DNA of 64,000 nucleotides from Sphingobacterium nematocida (lineage in GTDB: Bacteria; Bacteroidota; Bacteroidia; Sphingobacteriales; Sphingobacteriaceae), in NCBI RefSeq assembly GCF_900168125.1, contig NZ_FUZF01000013.1, forward strand, positions 1 to 64,000. The letters run 5' to 3'. The translations under genes and the position numbers were made by a program. Within the stretch, counting starts at the first letter, position 1. Every line of letters starts with the position of its first letter. Below the pieces are notes generated by a model. It was not told where the DNA came from. It worked only from the letters and a program-made list of their open reading frames with translations, and made no database searches. Of the stretch, positions 44,576 to 53,173 are shown piece by piece.

Positions 44576-45634
44576 ATGAAGGGTTACCAATCTATTCATG
44601 ACTTTTTGCTTGATGAATCTTTTGTTCGCTATGTTTTGAAACAAAACAGTGCCGATGTCGAAAGATGGGAGGAGTATATAATGCATAATCCCCAAAAAAA
44701 GCAACTTCTAGAGCAGGCCAAAGTAACCCTCTTGGACATGCAGCAAGCCCTGTCTTCGATCGATGCAGAAGAAAACTACCAGAAACTGAAACCGATGCTA
44801 CTCGACGGAGCGCTTAAAGAGCTGCCTAAGCGTCGTAATTGGTTTTACTATGCGGCGGCCAGTATTGCAGTCCTATTTATTTCTATTGCCTCGCTATGGA
44901 TCTTGATGAATGATGGCGCTAACAATGATGCCGTCTATGCGACACAACCCTCCCAACGAAAGACGATCACACTAGCTGATGGTACACTGGTAAAACTCAA
45001 TGCAGACAGCAAATTAGAGGTTATGGAAGGGTTTGGAAAGACCAATAGAGCTATCAAACTGACAGGAGAGGCCTATATGGAAGTGGCTAAAAACCCAGAC
45101 CTTCCGTTTACAATCGGTACCAGTACTATCGCGGTACGCGTACTGGGCACCACACTCAATATTCGGGCCTATGCCAATGAAGACCATGCCGAAGCTTCGC
45201 TACTAGAAGGTAGTGCCGAAGTGATCTTAAAAAATAAAGACGTAGCGCCCATAAGGTTAAAACCTATGGATAAAGTTGTCGCCTCCGTAGGCGAACTGTC
45301 TAGCAGCAGAAGCGACACCCGTACCGAAGTGCCCGATAGCACGGCATACAAATTGGCATCGATGACCCATTATGATAGTAAGCAAAGATTGGTAGAAACT
45401 TCGTGGACTGAACAAAAACTGGTTTTTGTCAATGAGCCCCTATCCTCTATTGCCAAAACCCTGGAGCGCTGGTATAACATCAAGATTGAATTTGATACCG
45501 CAGGTATTAAAGATCGAAAATACACGGCTGCTTTTGACGAAAGTGAAGAACTGCAAAGTGTACTGGAGAGTTTAAAGGCAAGTATGCCTTTTCATTATAA
45601 AAAAACAGGACCAAGAACAATAAGTATAAACTAA
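44576..45634 (+). CDS. FecR-type anti-sigma factor (locus 4)
   Basis: 352 residues, one membrane helix (WFYYAAASIAVLFISIASLWIL, about 87-108), FecR domain (about 120-225: KTITLADGTLVKLNADSKLEV, GEAYMEVAKNPDLPFTI, VLGTTLNIRAYANED) and DUF4974 C-terminus (about 280-350, FVNEPLSSIAKTLERWYNIKI). Its normal sigma partner would be the gene at 41815, which is truncated. The locus may therefore be locked on or off, or use another sigma factor. Confidence 0.9.
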   Translation: MKGYQSIHDFLLDESFVRYVLKQNSADVERWEEYIMHNPQKKQLLEQAKVTLLDMQQALSSIDAEENYQKLKPMLLDGALKELPKRRNWFYYAAASIAVLFISIASLWILMNDGANNDAVYATQPSQRKTITLADGTLVKLNADSKLEVMEGFGKTNRAIKLTGEAYMEVAKNPDLPFTIGTSTIAVRVLGTTLNIRAYANEDHAEASLLEGSAEVILKNKDVAPIRLKPMDKVVASVGELSSSRSDTRTEVPDSTAYKLASMTHYDSKQRLVETSWTEQKLVFVNEPLSSIAKTLERWYNIKIEFDTAGIKDRKYTAAFDESEELQSVLESLKASMPFHYKKTGPRTISIN

Positions 45635-45796
45635 CTAACCACATAGATCCATAATATGACGTACACAGGAAGTTAAAAGTAGATAAAAGAAAAAGGAGCA
45701 TGCCAGGCACGCCCCTAAATCGTTAACTAACAGAACAGGCTGCGACGGCTAATCTCAGGCCTGGTTACTAATCGTTTACATTAACATTTCAAAATT

Positions 45797-48700
45797 ATGA
45801 AAAAAAACGCAATATGCGTTAAGGGAAGATATTGCCCGAGACTTTTAAAAACACTCATTGTTGTGAAACTGACCCTCATCCTCGCCCTGCTATTCAATCT
45901 GACCGCTATTGGCAATACCTGGGCTCAAAATGATCGCGCTACATTAAACATGAAATCGGTCAAGCTTGGATCCATACTAAAGGAAATTGAATCTCAGACC
46001 AAGTATCGGTTTGTATACGGCGAAGATCTTGTTGAAGATCTAGGGAGTTCTTTTGTGGTGCGTACCCATAATCAGCCCGTAAAAGAAATACTTCAAGAGT
46101 TGTTGGTTGGCACAGATTTAAGCTATACGCTCAGCAAAGATTACCTTATTGTCTTGACAAAAGCACATAAATCGGGCTCCCAACTTCAAACCAGAATTCA
46201 GGGCATAGTGACCGATGATCAGGGCAAAGCCATACCGGGTGTTACAATTTCTGATATAAATAATAAAGCCGTATTAACCGATCAGAATGGTCGCTTTGCC
46301 ATTGAGGCCAATCCAGGACAAACACTGCGGATCTCCTGCTTGGGCCGTATTTCGCAAACGATCATCATCACCTCCTCGCACCTACAGGAAGGTATAAAGG
46401 TGACAATGACTGCCGGAGTAAATGCCCTAGAGGAGACAGTAGTAATCGGTTATGGATCCATTAAACGGAAAGATTTAACCGGGTCTGTAGTGTCCGTGGA
46501 TCCAAAGGAGATCCGGGATGTGCCTTTCACCAGTATTGACCAGGCTTTGACCGGAAAAGCTGCTGGTGTACAGGTTATTCAAGCAGACGGTTCGCCTGGT
46601 GGTGTCGCCAAGATCCGTATTCGTGGCGGAACTTCCTTAATGGGTGGAAATGACCCACTCTATATCATTGATGGTGTACAGATGACGGTTCAGAACCAGT
46701 ATGTCAGTAACTCGGCCGAGGTCGTAAATCCGATAGATCGCTTCGGTTCGGACGATCCGAATAGCGCTGTCTCTGGCTCATTTGCCAGAGGATTAAACAG
46801 TCTTGCTGGCCTTAATATCAGTGATATCGAAACCATTGACGTCTTAAAAGATGCTTCTGCAACAGCTATCTACGGATCACGTGCAGCCAATGGCGTGGTG
46901 ATCATCACGACTAAGCGGGGTAAAACAGATCAAAAACCGACTTTAGAAGCCAATTATTACCGAGGTATCAGTAAAGAAAGAAGAATAGATTTATTAGATC
47001 GTGATCAATACATCATGATTATGCAAGAAGCGAATAAAAACCTGTTGGCTTCAAAGTTAGCCGCCGGCGAGCAACTCACGCCAGCCGAACTGGCTGATTT
47101 TGACGGTCGGATTAATAACCGTGATTTTTATGGGACTGCAAATACAGACTGGATGGATCTGGTAACACGTACCGGTAAAACGGACAATGTTGACCTTTCG
47201 GTACGCGGAGGAGGTAATGCCTCTCGTTATTTTATTTCCTTAGGATATACGGGCAACGAGGGTGCGATAGTTGGGACGGATTTTAAACGTCTATCGGGTC
47301 GCATTAATCTCGACAACGAAATAAATAGCAGATTACGAACACAAGCGACTTTTGGTTATGGTTATACCATTAACAATATCACCAATGGCTTATATACACA
47401 AGCACTATTTGCGCCACCGACCTTCCCTGCTTTTAATGCAGATGGTTCCATTGCTACATATACGGCATCCTCATTAGGAGGTTACGATTACCAAGGCTTC
47501 CAAAACCCTTTGGTTCTTCTGGATGGGATCAATCGAGCAGCAAGCAGTGCGCTGTTGGGATCCGTATCAGCAGATTACAAGATAGTTCCCGGTCTGGTAT
47601 TCCGTAGTACAGCGTCCATAAATTATAACAATGTACACCAGCGCAACTATGTTACTGGCGATGCGTTGATAGCTTCGGCAAGCGGCGTTAGTACGTCGAG
47701 CTTGGGCACAGGTTCGCAGTCGCAAAACCAAGGGTCTGATTTATTCTTTGAGAACACATTGACCTGGGATAAAGAGTTCAATGCCGACCACCGTATCAAT
47801 GTGGTAGGTGGTACTTCTTGGCAGAAGGCTCGGAGACAACTCTTCGGCGTGACTGCACAGGGCTATCCGGATGACAAGTACCTGAATAACCTTTCTTCTG
47901 CCAGCTTAGTAACGGCAGCAGTAGGTACCAGTGGACAAAATTCCTTATTAAGCTTTTACGCACGGGCCAATTACGCCTGGAAAGACCGTTATCTCTTTAC
48001 ATTTACAGGCCGTTCGGATGCCTCTTCCAAATTTCCCAAAGCGAATAGAACCGGCTTCTTCCCTTCGGGAGGTATTGCATGGCGTATTTCCGAAGAGCAG
48101 TTTATGAAAGACATAACATGGGTGGACGATATCAAGCTTCGCGCCAGTGCCGGTTATACGGGCACACAAAATATTGGCGACAACATGTTTTATACCTTGT
48201 ATAGTCCCTATTCGTATGGTGGCACCAGTGCCATGGTTCCCGATCAGCTCGGAAATGGCGACATCCGCTGGGAATCAACCTTGCAAAAGGATGCAGGATT
48301 GGACATCAGTTTATTTAATTCCAGATTTGGAGCTTCTATTGAAGTATACCAAAAAGCAACTACCGGGATATTATTTACCAAGGCAGTGGCAGGAAGTTCT
48401 TCTTTCAGTAGTATAATCGCGAATCTAGCGAATATCCGTAACCGCGGATTGGAGATATCCTTACGTGGTACTTTTATAGAAAAGAAAGATTTCAATTGGA
48501 ACGGAGCCTTTAATATCTCCTTCAATCGCTCATTGGTGACCAATGTAAACCGGGATTTCACCAACCCGAATAATGTGGATGATCAGTATTATCTCGGTAA
48601 TGCTATTGTACGGGAGGGGGAGCCATTAGGATTGATCTACGGTAAAATATTTGAAGGGTTATTTAAAAACCAAGAAGAAGTAGATGCCTATAAGGCAGGA

Positions 48701-49306
48701 AATCCTTATTGGATGTATTTTGATCCGTATATTGGTATAGGTGACCCCAAGTATAAAACAGTAGAAGGAGATCCATTTCCTGTCAATGATATTATCGGTC
48801 GTGCCGAGCCTAAATACTACGGTGGATATACCAATACGCTTTCGTACAAAGGTTTGAGCCTCGTCACCCTTTTCACCTTTAGCCATGGAAACGATATCCT
48901 TTATCAGGGCGATATACAGAACAATAATGTGTCCAATAGATCGAATAAGACTATGGAGATTCTGGGAAGATGGACGCCGGAAAATCCGACGTCAACCCGC
49001 CCAAGACTTATTTACGGAGGTAATGGCACGGCATACACCAATAGTGCAGCCGTATATGATGGTTCTTTCTTCAGACTGAAGACCTTAACATTAGCTTATT
49101 CGTTACCTGCGCGCTGGAGCAGCAAGGTGGGGATTCCACACGCTTCCATTTTTGGTTCTGCGACAAACGTAATAACATGGACAAAATATCCGGGGGTAGA
49201 CCCGGAGGTGAGCAACGATCCATATAGCTTAATCAACGGAGCTAGTGATCCTGGAACTTTTCCTGCTGTTAGACAATTTACCTTGGGACTTCGTTTTAAC
49301 CTTTAA
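45797..49306 (+). CDS. SusC-type TonB-dependent transporter with STN domain (locus 4)
   Basis: 1169 residues. Signal segment (TLILALLFNLTAIGNTWAQ, about 26-44), STN domain (about 48-118: LGSILKEIESQTKYRFVYGEDL), carboxypeptidase-regulatory-like domain (about 132-215: GIVTDDQGKAIPGVTISD), plug (about 220-380: VVIGYGSIKRKDLTGSVVSV; DASATAIYGSRAANGVVIITTKRG) and beta-barrel to FTLGLRFNL. A 40-residue stretch inside the plug (after QYVSNSAEV) is longer than in the other three copies. Upstream, 45734-45765 can form a weak hairpin between FecR and SusC. Confidence 0.93.
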   Translation: MKKNAICVKGRYCPRLLKTLIVVKLTLILALLFNLTAIGNTWAQNDRATLNMKSVKLGSILKEIESQTKYRFVYGEDLVEDLGSSFVVRTHNQPVKEILQELLVGTDLSYTLSKDYLIVLTKAHKSGSQLQTRIQGIVTDDQGKAIPGVTISDINNKAVLTDQNGRFAIEANPGQTLRISCLGRISQTIIITSSHLQEGIKVTMTAGVNALEETVVIGYGSIKRKDLTGSVVSVDPKEIRDVPFTSIDQALTGKAAGVQVIQADGSPGGVAKIRIRGGTSLMGGNDPLYIIDGVQMTVQNQYVSNSAEVVNPIDRFGSDDPNSAVSGSFARGLNSLAGLNISDIETIDVLKDASATAIYGSRAANGVVIITTKRGKTDQKPTLEANYYRGISKERRIDLLDRDQYIMIMQEANKNLLASKLAAGEQLTPAELADFDGRINNRDFYGTANTDWMDLVTRTGKTDNVDLSVRGGGNASRYFISLGYTGNEGAIVGTDFKRLSGRINLDNEINSRLRTQATFGYGYTINNITNGLYTQALFAPPTFPAFNADGSIATYTASSLGGYDYQGFQNPLVLLDGINRAASSALLGSVSADYKIVPGLVFRSTASINYNNVHQRNYVTGDALIASASGVSTSSLGTGSQSQNQGSDLFFENTLTWDKEFNADHRINVVGGTSWQKARRQLFGVTAQGYPDDKYLNNLSSASLVTAAVGTSGQNSLLSFYARANYAWKDRYLFTFTGRSDASSKFPKANRTGFFPSGGIAWRISEEQFMKDITWVDDIKLRASAGYTGTQNIGDNMFYTLYSPYSYGGTSAMVPDQLGNGDIRWESTLQKDAGLDISLFNSRFGASIEVYQKATTGILFTKAVAGSSSFSSIIANLANIRNRGLEISLRGTFIEKKDFNWNGAFNISFNRSLVTNVNRDFTNPNNVDDQYYLGNAIVREGEPLGLIYGKIFEGLFKNQEEVDAYKAGNPYWMYFDPYIGIGDPKYKTVEGDPFPVNDIIGRAEPKYYGGYTNTLSYKGLSLVTLFTFSHGNDILYQGDIQNNNVSNRSNKTMEILGRWTPENPTSTRPRLIYGGNGTAYTNSAAVYDGSFFRLKTLTLAYSLPARWSSKVGIPHASIFGSATNVITWTKYPGVDPEVSNDPYSLINGASDPGTFPAVRQFTLGLRFNL

Positions 49307-49320
49307 CAAGAACAGATATT

Positions 49321-50760
49321 ATGAATCGTAAAATAACATGTATAATATTCGCGCTGGCTTATGCTGTATCCAGCCTCACCTTCACTTCCTGCGAAAGCGA
49401 ACTCGGGGCATTGCCTGAGAATGCGAAAGTAGACGGGAATACCGTTTTGGATGCCGCTACAGCAAGAATTGCGCTCAATGGGGTGTATTATCGCTTTGCC
49501 AACGTCAGTGCAGGAGATAATATTACACAATGGAGGAATAATGAACGATTGCCAGCACAGCTATCGGGATACATGACGTATGGCTACGGGACCGGCGCCG
49601 GTGCTCCCGAAGACAATCAGATGCTTAGTTCTGCGGGTCAATATTGGATGTATGGATACGGTATCATCAATGCTTCCAATTCGTTGATTCAGGCGATGGA
49701 TCAATTGCCGTCTGGCCGTATCCCGCAGTCTGAAAGAGAGCTAATTGAGGGGGAAGCCCGTTTCTTACGTGCTTATGCCAACTTTAAATTATTAAGTTTT
49801 TATGGACAGTGGTTTGACCATAGCAGTAAGTATGGGGTATTATTACGCACAGAGCCTGTTACCATCAGCAATATTGCCAAAGCACGATCGTCTGTTGCAG
49901 AAAGCTATCAGGCGATAGTAGCAGATCTGGATTACGCCATAGCGCATGCGCCTGATAAAAACGCCAAGTTTTACGCCACTAAGGCAGCGGCTAAATCTTT
50001 AAAAGCAAGGGTACTGATGTGTCGGTCTCAGGCCGGAGATTATGCTGAAGTCATCAAATTGGCAGATGAAGTGATCAACCAAGGAGACTACAGTCTAGAA
50101 CCGCTAGCAAAGGACCTGTTTCGTACCAAGGGGGCTACAAGCCCAGAGGTTATTTTGAGTGTTGTGCCACAACCCAATCAAGCCGCATATTATTATAATC
50201 GGACACGACAATTTTGGCCTAGAGCATCTTCATTGTACTGTGCGACCGAAGGCCTACGCAATCTGTTGGTTACCGACCCAAGGCAGGCCTGGATGATCGG
50301 CAGTTTCCGTACAGCATACGCCAATTATTTCTTTACGAAATACGTGGCCGAAGGCAGCACGCCAACAGAAATTACGGAGACGGCATACGCGATCCGATTG
50401 ACAGAGTTGTACCTACTTAAGGCCGAAGCTATATTACGAAATAATGGCGCCGTGAGTGATGCTAAAACCATATTGAAAAATATCGGAACACACAATGGCC
50501 TCACGGATTTTACAACGCTGGATGGATTGACGGATAGAGCCGATGTTTTACGCTATACTTATCAAGAGGTGTCCAAATGTCTGGTTGCCGAAGACGGACA
50601 AGAATGGTTGGCCTTATTGCGTTTACCTTTGGAGACTGTTACATCACTACGCCCCAAGCTAATTGGTAAAGAACAGTACATTCTTCCGGTGCCTACAAAC
50701 GAGTTTGCAGAAAACCCGGCCTTTGGCGAACAAAACCCAGGATATACGATTGATTTATAA
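49321..50760 (+). CDS. SusD/RagB-type nutrient-binding lipoprotein (locus 4)
   Basis: 479 residues. Lipobox YAVSSLTFTSC followed by ESELGALPENAKVD. Family motifs: NASNSLIQAMDQLP, EGEARFLRAYANFKLLSFYGQW, AIRLTELYLLKAEAIL and VAEDGQEWLALLRLP; shorter than the other SusD copies. It lies 14 bases after SusC and 24 before the thioredoxin gene, so all are one operon. Confidence 0.92.
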   Translation: MNRKITCIIFALAYAVSSLTFTSCESELGALPENAKVDGNTVLDAATARIALNGVYYRFANVSAGDNITQWRNNERLPAQLSGYMTYGYGTGAGAPEDNQMLSSAGQYWMYGYGIINASNSLIQAMDQLPSGRIPQSERELIEGEARFLRAYANFKLLSFYGQWFDHSSKYGVLLRTEPVTISNIAKARSSVAESYQAIVADLDYAIAHAPDKNAKFYATKAAAKSLKARVLMCRSQAGDYAEVIKLADEVINQGDYSLEPLAKDLFRTKGATSPEVILSVVPQPNQAAYYYNRTRQFWPRASSLYCATEGLRNLLVTDPRQAWMIGSFRTAYANYFFTKYVAEGSTPTEITETAYAIRLTELYLLKAEAILRNNGAVSDAKTILKNIGTHNGLTDFTTLDGLTDRADVLRYTYQEVSKCLVAEDGQEWLALLRLPLETVTSLRPKLIGKEQYILPVPTNEFAENPAFGEQNPGYTIDL

Positions 50761-50784
50761 GATTAAAAATAACAATCTAACACG

Positions 50785-51858
50785 ATGAACTACAAACATT
50801 ACATTACCATCACCGCGATTGTTATTTCAGCGATAGCTGTTCAAGCGCAGGAAGCCTCTGTTTTAGGGCGTATAAAAGATATAGGAAACGCTGAATTTGT
50901 CATGCATTATATGGATGGCGCTACACGCAGATCGGATACGGTACAGATAAAAAATGACCTCTTTAGTTGGAAGGGAGTCTTAAGAGAGCCCCAAAAAGTC
51001 GGCTTTATGTTTCCATCCCGCTATGCGGAAGCCTTTTTAGAGGCGGGCACGATTAAATTAGATGCACATAAAGATTCGCTTTATAATCTACGCGTGACGG
51101 GCAGTAAACTTCAAGATGAGGCCGACGCCTATGCTGCGACATTGGTCGATCTAGAGGAACGGACTAATCCACTTTATGAAAAATGGGGCAAAGGAACTGC
51201 CGAAGAGCAGTTGAAAATCGAGCAGGAAATGGAAAGTATCCGCAAGGAGCGGAGGCAGCGTGCTGCTAAATACATCGCTGCTCACCCCAAAAGTGCGTTT
51301 AGCCTGAGTCTCGTAGAAGACCGGTCTGCCATGGGCAGCTTCGAAGAGGTGAAACCATTATATGACTTATTGGACAAGGGGCTATTGAATACAGCGAAGG
51401 GAAAAGCATTGACAGATCGTCTAGCGGTTATCCAACGTAGTGCCCTAGGTTCGGACATGCTCGCTTTTACACAAAATGACCAGCATGGCAATCCGGTGAG
51501 CTTTGCCGACTTCAAAGGTAAATACGTATTGGTTGACTTCTGGGCCAGTTGGTGCGGTCCGTGCCGGGCGGAAAATCCGAATGTGCTCAAGGCCTATAAT
51601 ACTTACAAAGACAAAAACTTCACCGTATTGGGGATCTCTTTGGATGATAATGCGGAGAAATGGAACAAAGCAATTAAAGACGATGCTATGCCATGGACGC
51701 AGGTATCTTCGCTCAAGGGTTTTGACAATGAAGTGTCAACGTATTATGGTATACGCGGTATCCCGAGCACATTGCTGGTAGACCCTACAGGCAAAATCAT
51801 TGCGAAAGACCTACGCGGAGAATTCTTGCAGCAAAAATTAGCGGAAATATTCGAATAA
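50785..51858 (+). CDS. TlpA-like thioredoxin with DUF4369-like N-terminus
   Basis: 357 residues with a signal peptide (ITAIVISAIAVQAQ). Residues about 22-120 resemble DUF4369 (VLGRIKDIGNAEFVMHYMDG), then a charged helical linker, then a thioredoxin-like AhpC/TSA domain (about 220-357) with FWASWCGPCRAENPNV and the cis-proline motif GIRGIPSTLLVDPTG. A periplasmic thiol-disulfide reductase. First of three such genes after the SusCD pair. Confidence 0.88.
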   Translation: MNYKHYITITAIVISAIAVQAQEASVLGRIKDIGNAEFVMHYMDGATRRSDTVQIKNDLFSWKGVLREPQKVGFMFPSRYAEAFLEAGTIKLDAHKDSLYNLRVTGSKLQDEADAYAATLVDLEERTNPLYEKWGKGTAEEQLKIEQEMESIRKERRQRAAKYIAAHPKSAFSLSLVEDRSAMGSFEEVKPLYDLLDKGLLNTAKGKALTDRLAVIQRSALGSDMLAFTQNDQHGNPVSFADFKGKYVLVDFWASWCGPCRAENPNVLKAYNTYKDKNFTVLGISLDDNAEKWNKAIKDDAMPWTQVSSLKGFDNEVSTYYGIRGIPSTLLVDPTGKIIAKDLRGEFLQQKLAEIFE

Positions 51859-51869
51859 TAACCACTGAA

Positions 51870-53060
51870 ATGAATATGAGAAATACCCTAACTTGCCTCG
51901 CAGCAGCCCTCCTGTTGATGCAGGGTTGCGCAAGCAATAAAACAGAAAATAAATACGTGTTGAACGGACAGCTCACCGGTATTCCGGATGGGATGGTGAA
52001 GCTGCAGCGCATAGATCAGACTGAACGTAAATCGATCACCATCGATAGTGTACAGGTTCAAAATGGTAAGTTTACACTCGAGGGGGATCTGAGCGCTCCA
52101 GAGATGATGACCTTGATGATAGAGCCGGGCAACTGGTCGACCACCTTTTTTATGGAACCGGGTACCCTGCAGTTTGAGGCGGATACTACGGGAGCCACAC
52201 ACTATGACTATACGGCGTACGAGGGGGAGAAAGGAGCAGTCCTAACCAAGTTTAACGTGAAGGGCTCTCAAAATCAGGCTATCTATAATGCTTTTGAAAA
52301 CCACCCGAAGAGCGTAGCTGCTAAAGAAGTATACACAGCCTTGAATAAAAAATACGAAGCTGAGCCAAATCCTGAAGGTAAAGAAGCTATCCGTGGAGAG
52401 ATGAGTACTTTTGGCGAGCAGCATAAGGTATGGGAACTGCAGTGTATCGACAGCTTGATCCAGGCACATCCCTCTTCGGTAGCGGTTGCCTACCTGTTGC
52501 AGCGCTACCAACAATTTAACGAAGCGCTACCGGTATCGGATCTGGAAAAGCGTGTAGCAAGACTTAGCTCCCCGGCAAAAGAGTCGGCTTACGCCAAAGA
52601 ACTACAAGATGTTATAGTCATCAAAAAAGCATTACTGCCCGGACAAGAAGCACCAAATTTCAAAGCGTTAAAGACGGACAGTACGGAGTTTACCTTATCC
52701 GCACTGCGCGGCCAGTATGTGCTGTTGGATTTTTGGGCGAGCTGGTGTGCGCCATGTCGCAAAGCTATTCCCCACTGGAAAGAGGTCTATGCGCAGTACC
52801 ATAATAAAGGTTTAGAGATCGTGGGCGTGACCAATGATAGCAGATGGCCGGATTGGTTTAAAGCACTGGACATGGAAAAAATGCCTTGGTTGCAGGTGGC
52901 AGATGATTTTCCGGTTAAAAATAGACCCGCCCGCATAGCCACATTGTATGACATCCCGAGTCTACCGACTTATGTGCTGTTGGACAAGGCGGGTAAGATC
53001 CTGGTACATACGACCTCCAAAGAAGATATAGATGCGGAGCTGAAGCGTATATTTAATTAA
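51870..53060 (+). CDS. TlpA-like thioredoxin lipoprotein with DUF4369-like N-terminus
   Basis: 396 residues (or 394 from the ATG at 51876). Lipobox AALLLMQGC makes it membrane-anchored, unlike its soluble neighbours. A DUF4369-like domain (about 28-130: VLNGQLTGIPDGMVKLQRID) precedes a helical part and the thioredoxin domain (about 255-396) with FWASWCAPCRKAIPHW and YDIPSLPTYVLLD. It starts 11 bases after the previous stop. Confidence 0.88.
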   Translation: MNMRNTLTCLAAALLLMQGCASNKTENKYVLNGQLTGIPDGMVKLQRIDQTERKSITIDSVQVQNGKFTLEGDLSAPEMMTLMIEPGNWSTTFFMEPGTLQFEADTTGATHYDYTAYEGEKGAVLTKFNVKGSQNQAIYNAFENHPKSVAAKEVYTALNKKYEAEPNPEGKEAIRGEMSTFGEQHKVWELQCIDSLIQAHPSSVAVAYLLQRYQQFNEALPVSDLEKRVARLSSPAKESAYAKELQDVIVIKKALLPGQEAPNFKALKTDSTEFTLSALRGQYVLLDFWASWCAPCRKAIPHWKEVYAQYHNKGLEIVGVTNDSRWPDWFKALDMEKMPWLQVADDFPVKNRPARIATLYDIPSLPTYVLLDKAGKILVHTTSKEDIDAELKRIFN

Positions 53061-53068
53061 TAAATTTT

Positions 53069-53160
53069 AAGGGGCTGTCTCCAATCAAAAACTATAACGT
53101 CACCCCGAAGCAAGTTCGGGACAAGTATTCGAGCTTCGCTTTATGATACAGCCCCTTTTT
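53069..53160 (+). terminator. Terminator-like inverted repeat with an internal dispersed sequence
   Basis: AAGGGGCTGT (53069-53078) and ACAGCCCCTT (53148-53157, then TTT) are perfect complements enclosing 69 bases that include CCCCGAAGCAAGTTCGGG. Structures of this type recur between Bacteroidota genes and behave like small non-autonomous repeats. It lies between the second and third thioredoxin genes. Confidence 0.6.
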
Positions 53161-53173
53161 AACTTTATATAAC

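Noticed and set aside
44576..45634. Locus 4 FecR as a pseudogene
   Set aside because: Only the sigma gene is broken; the FecR frame has all domains and full length.
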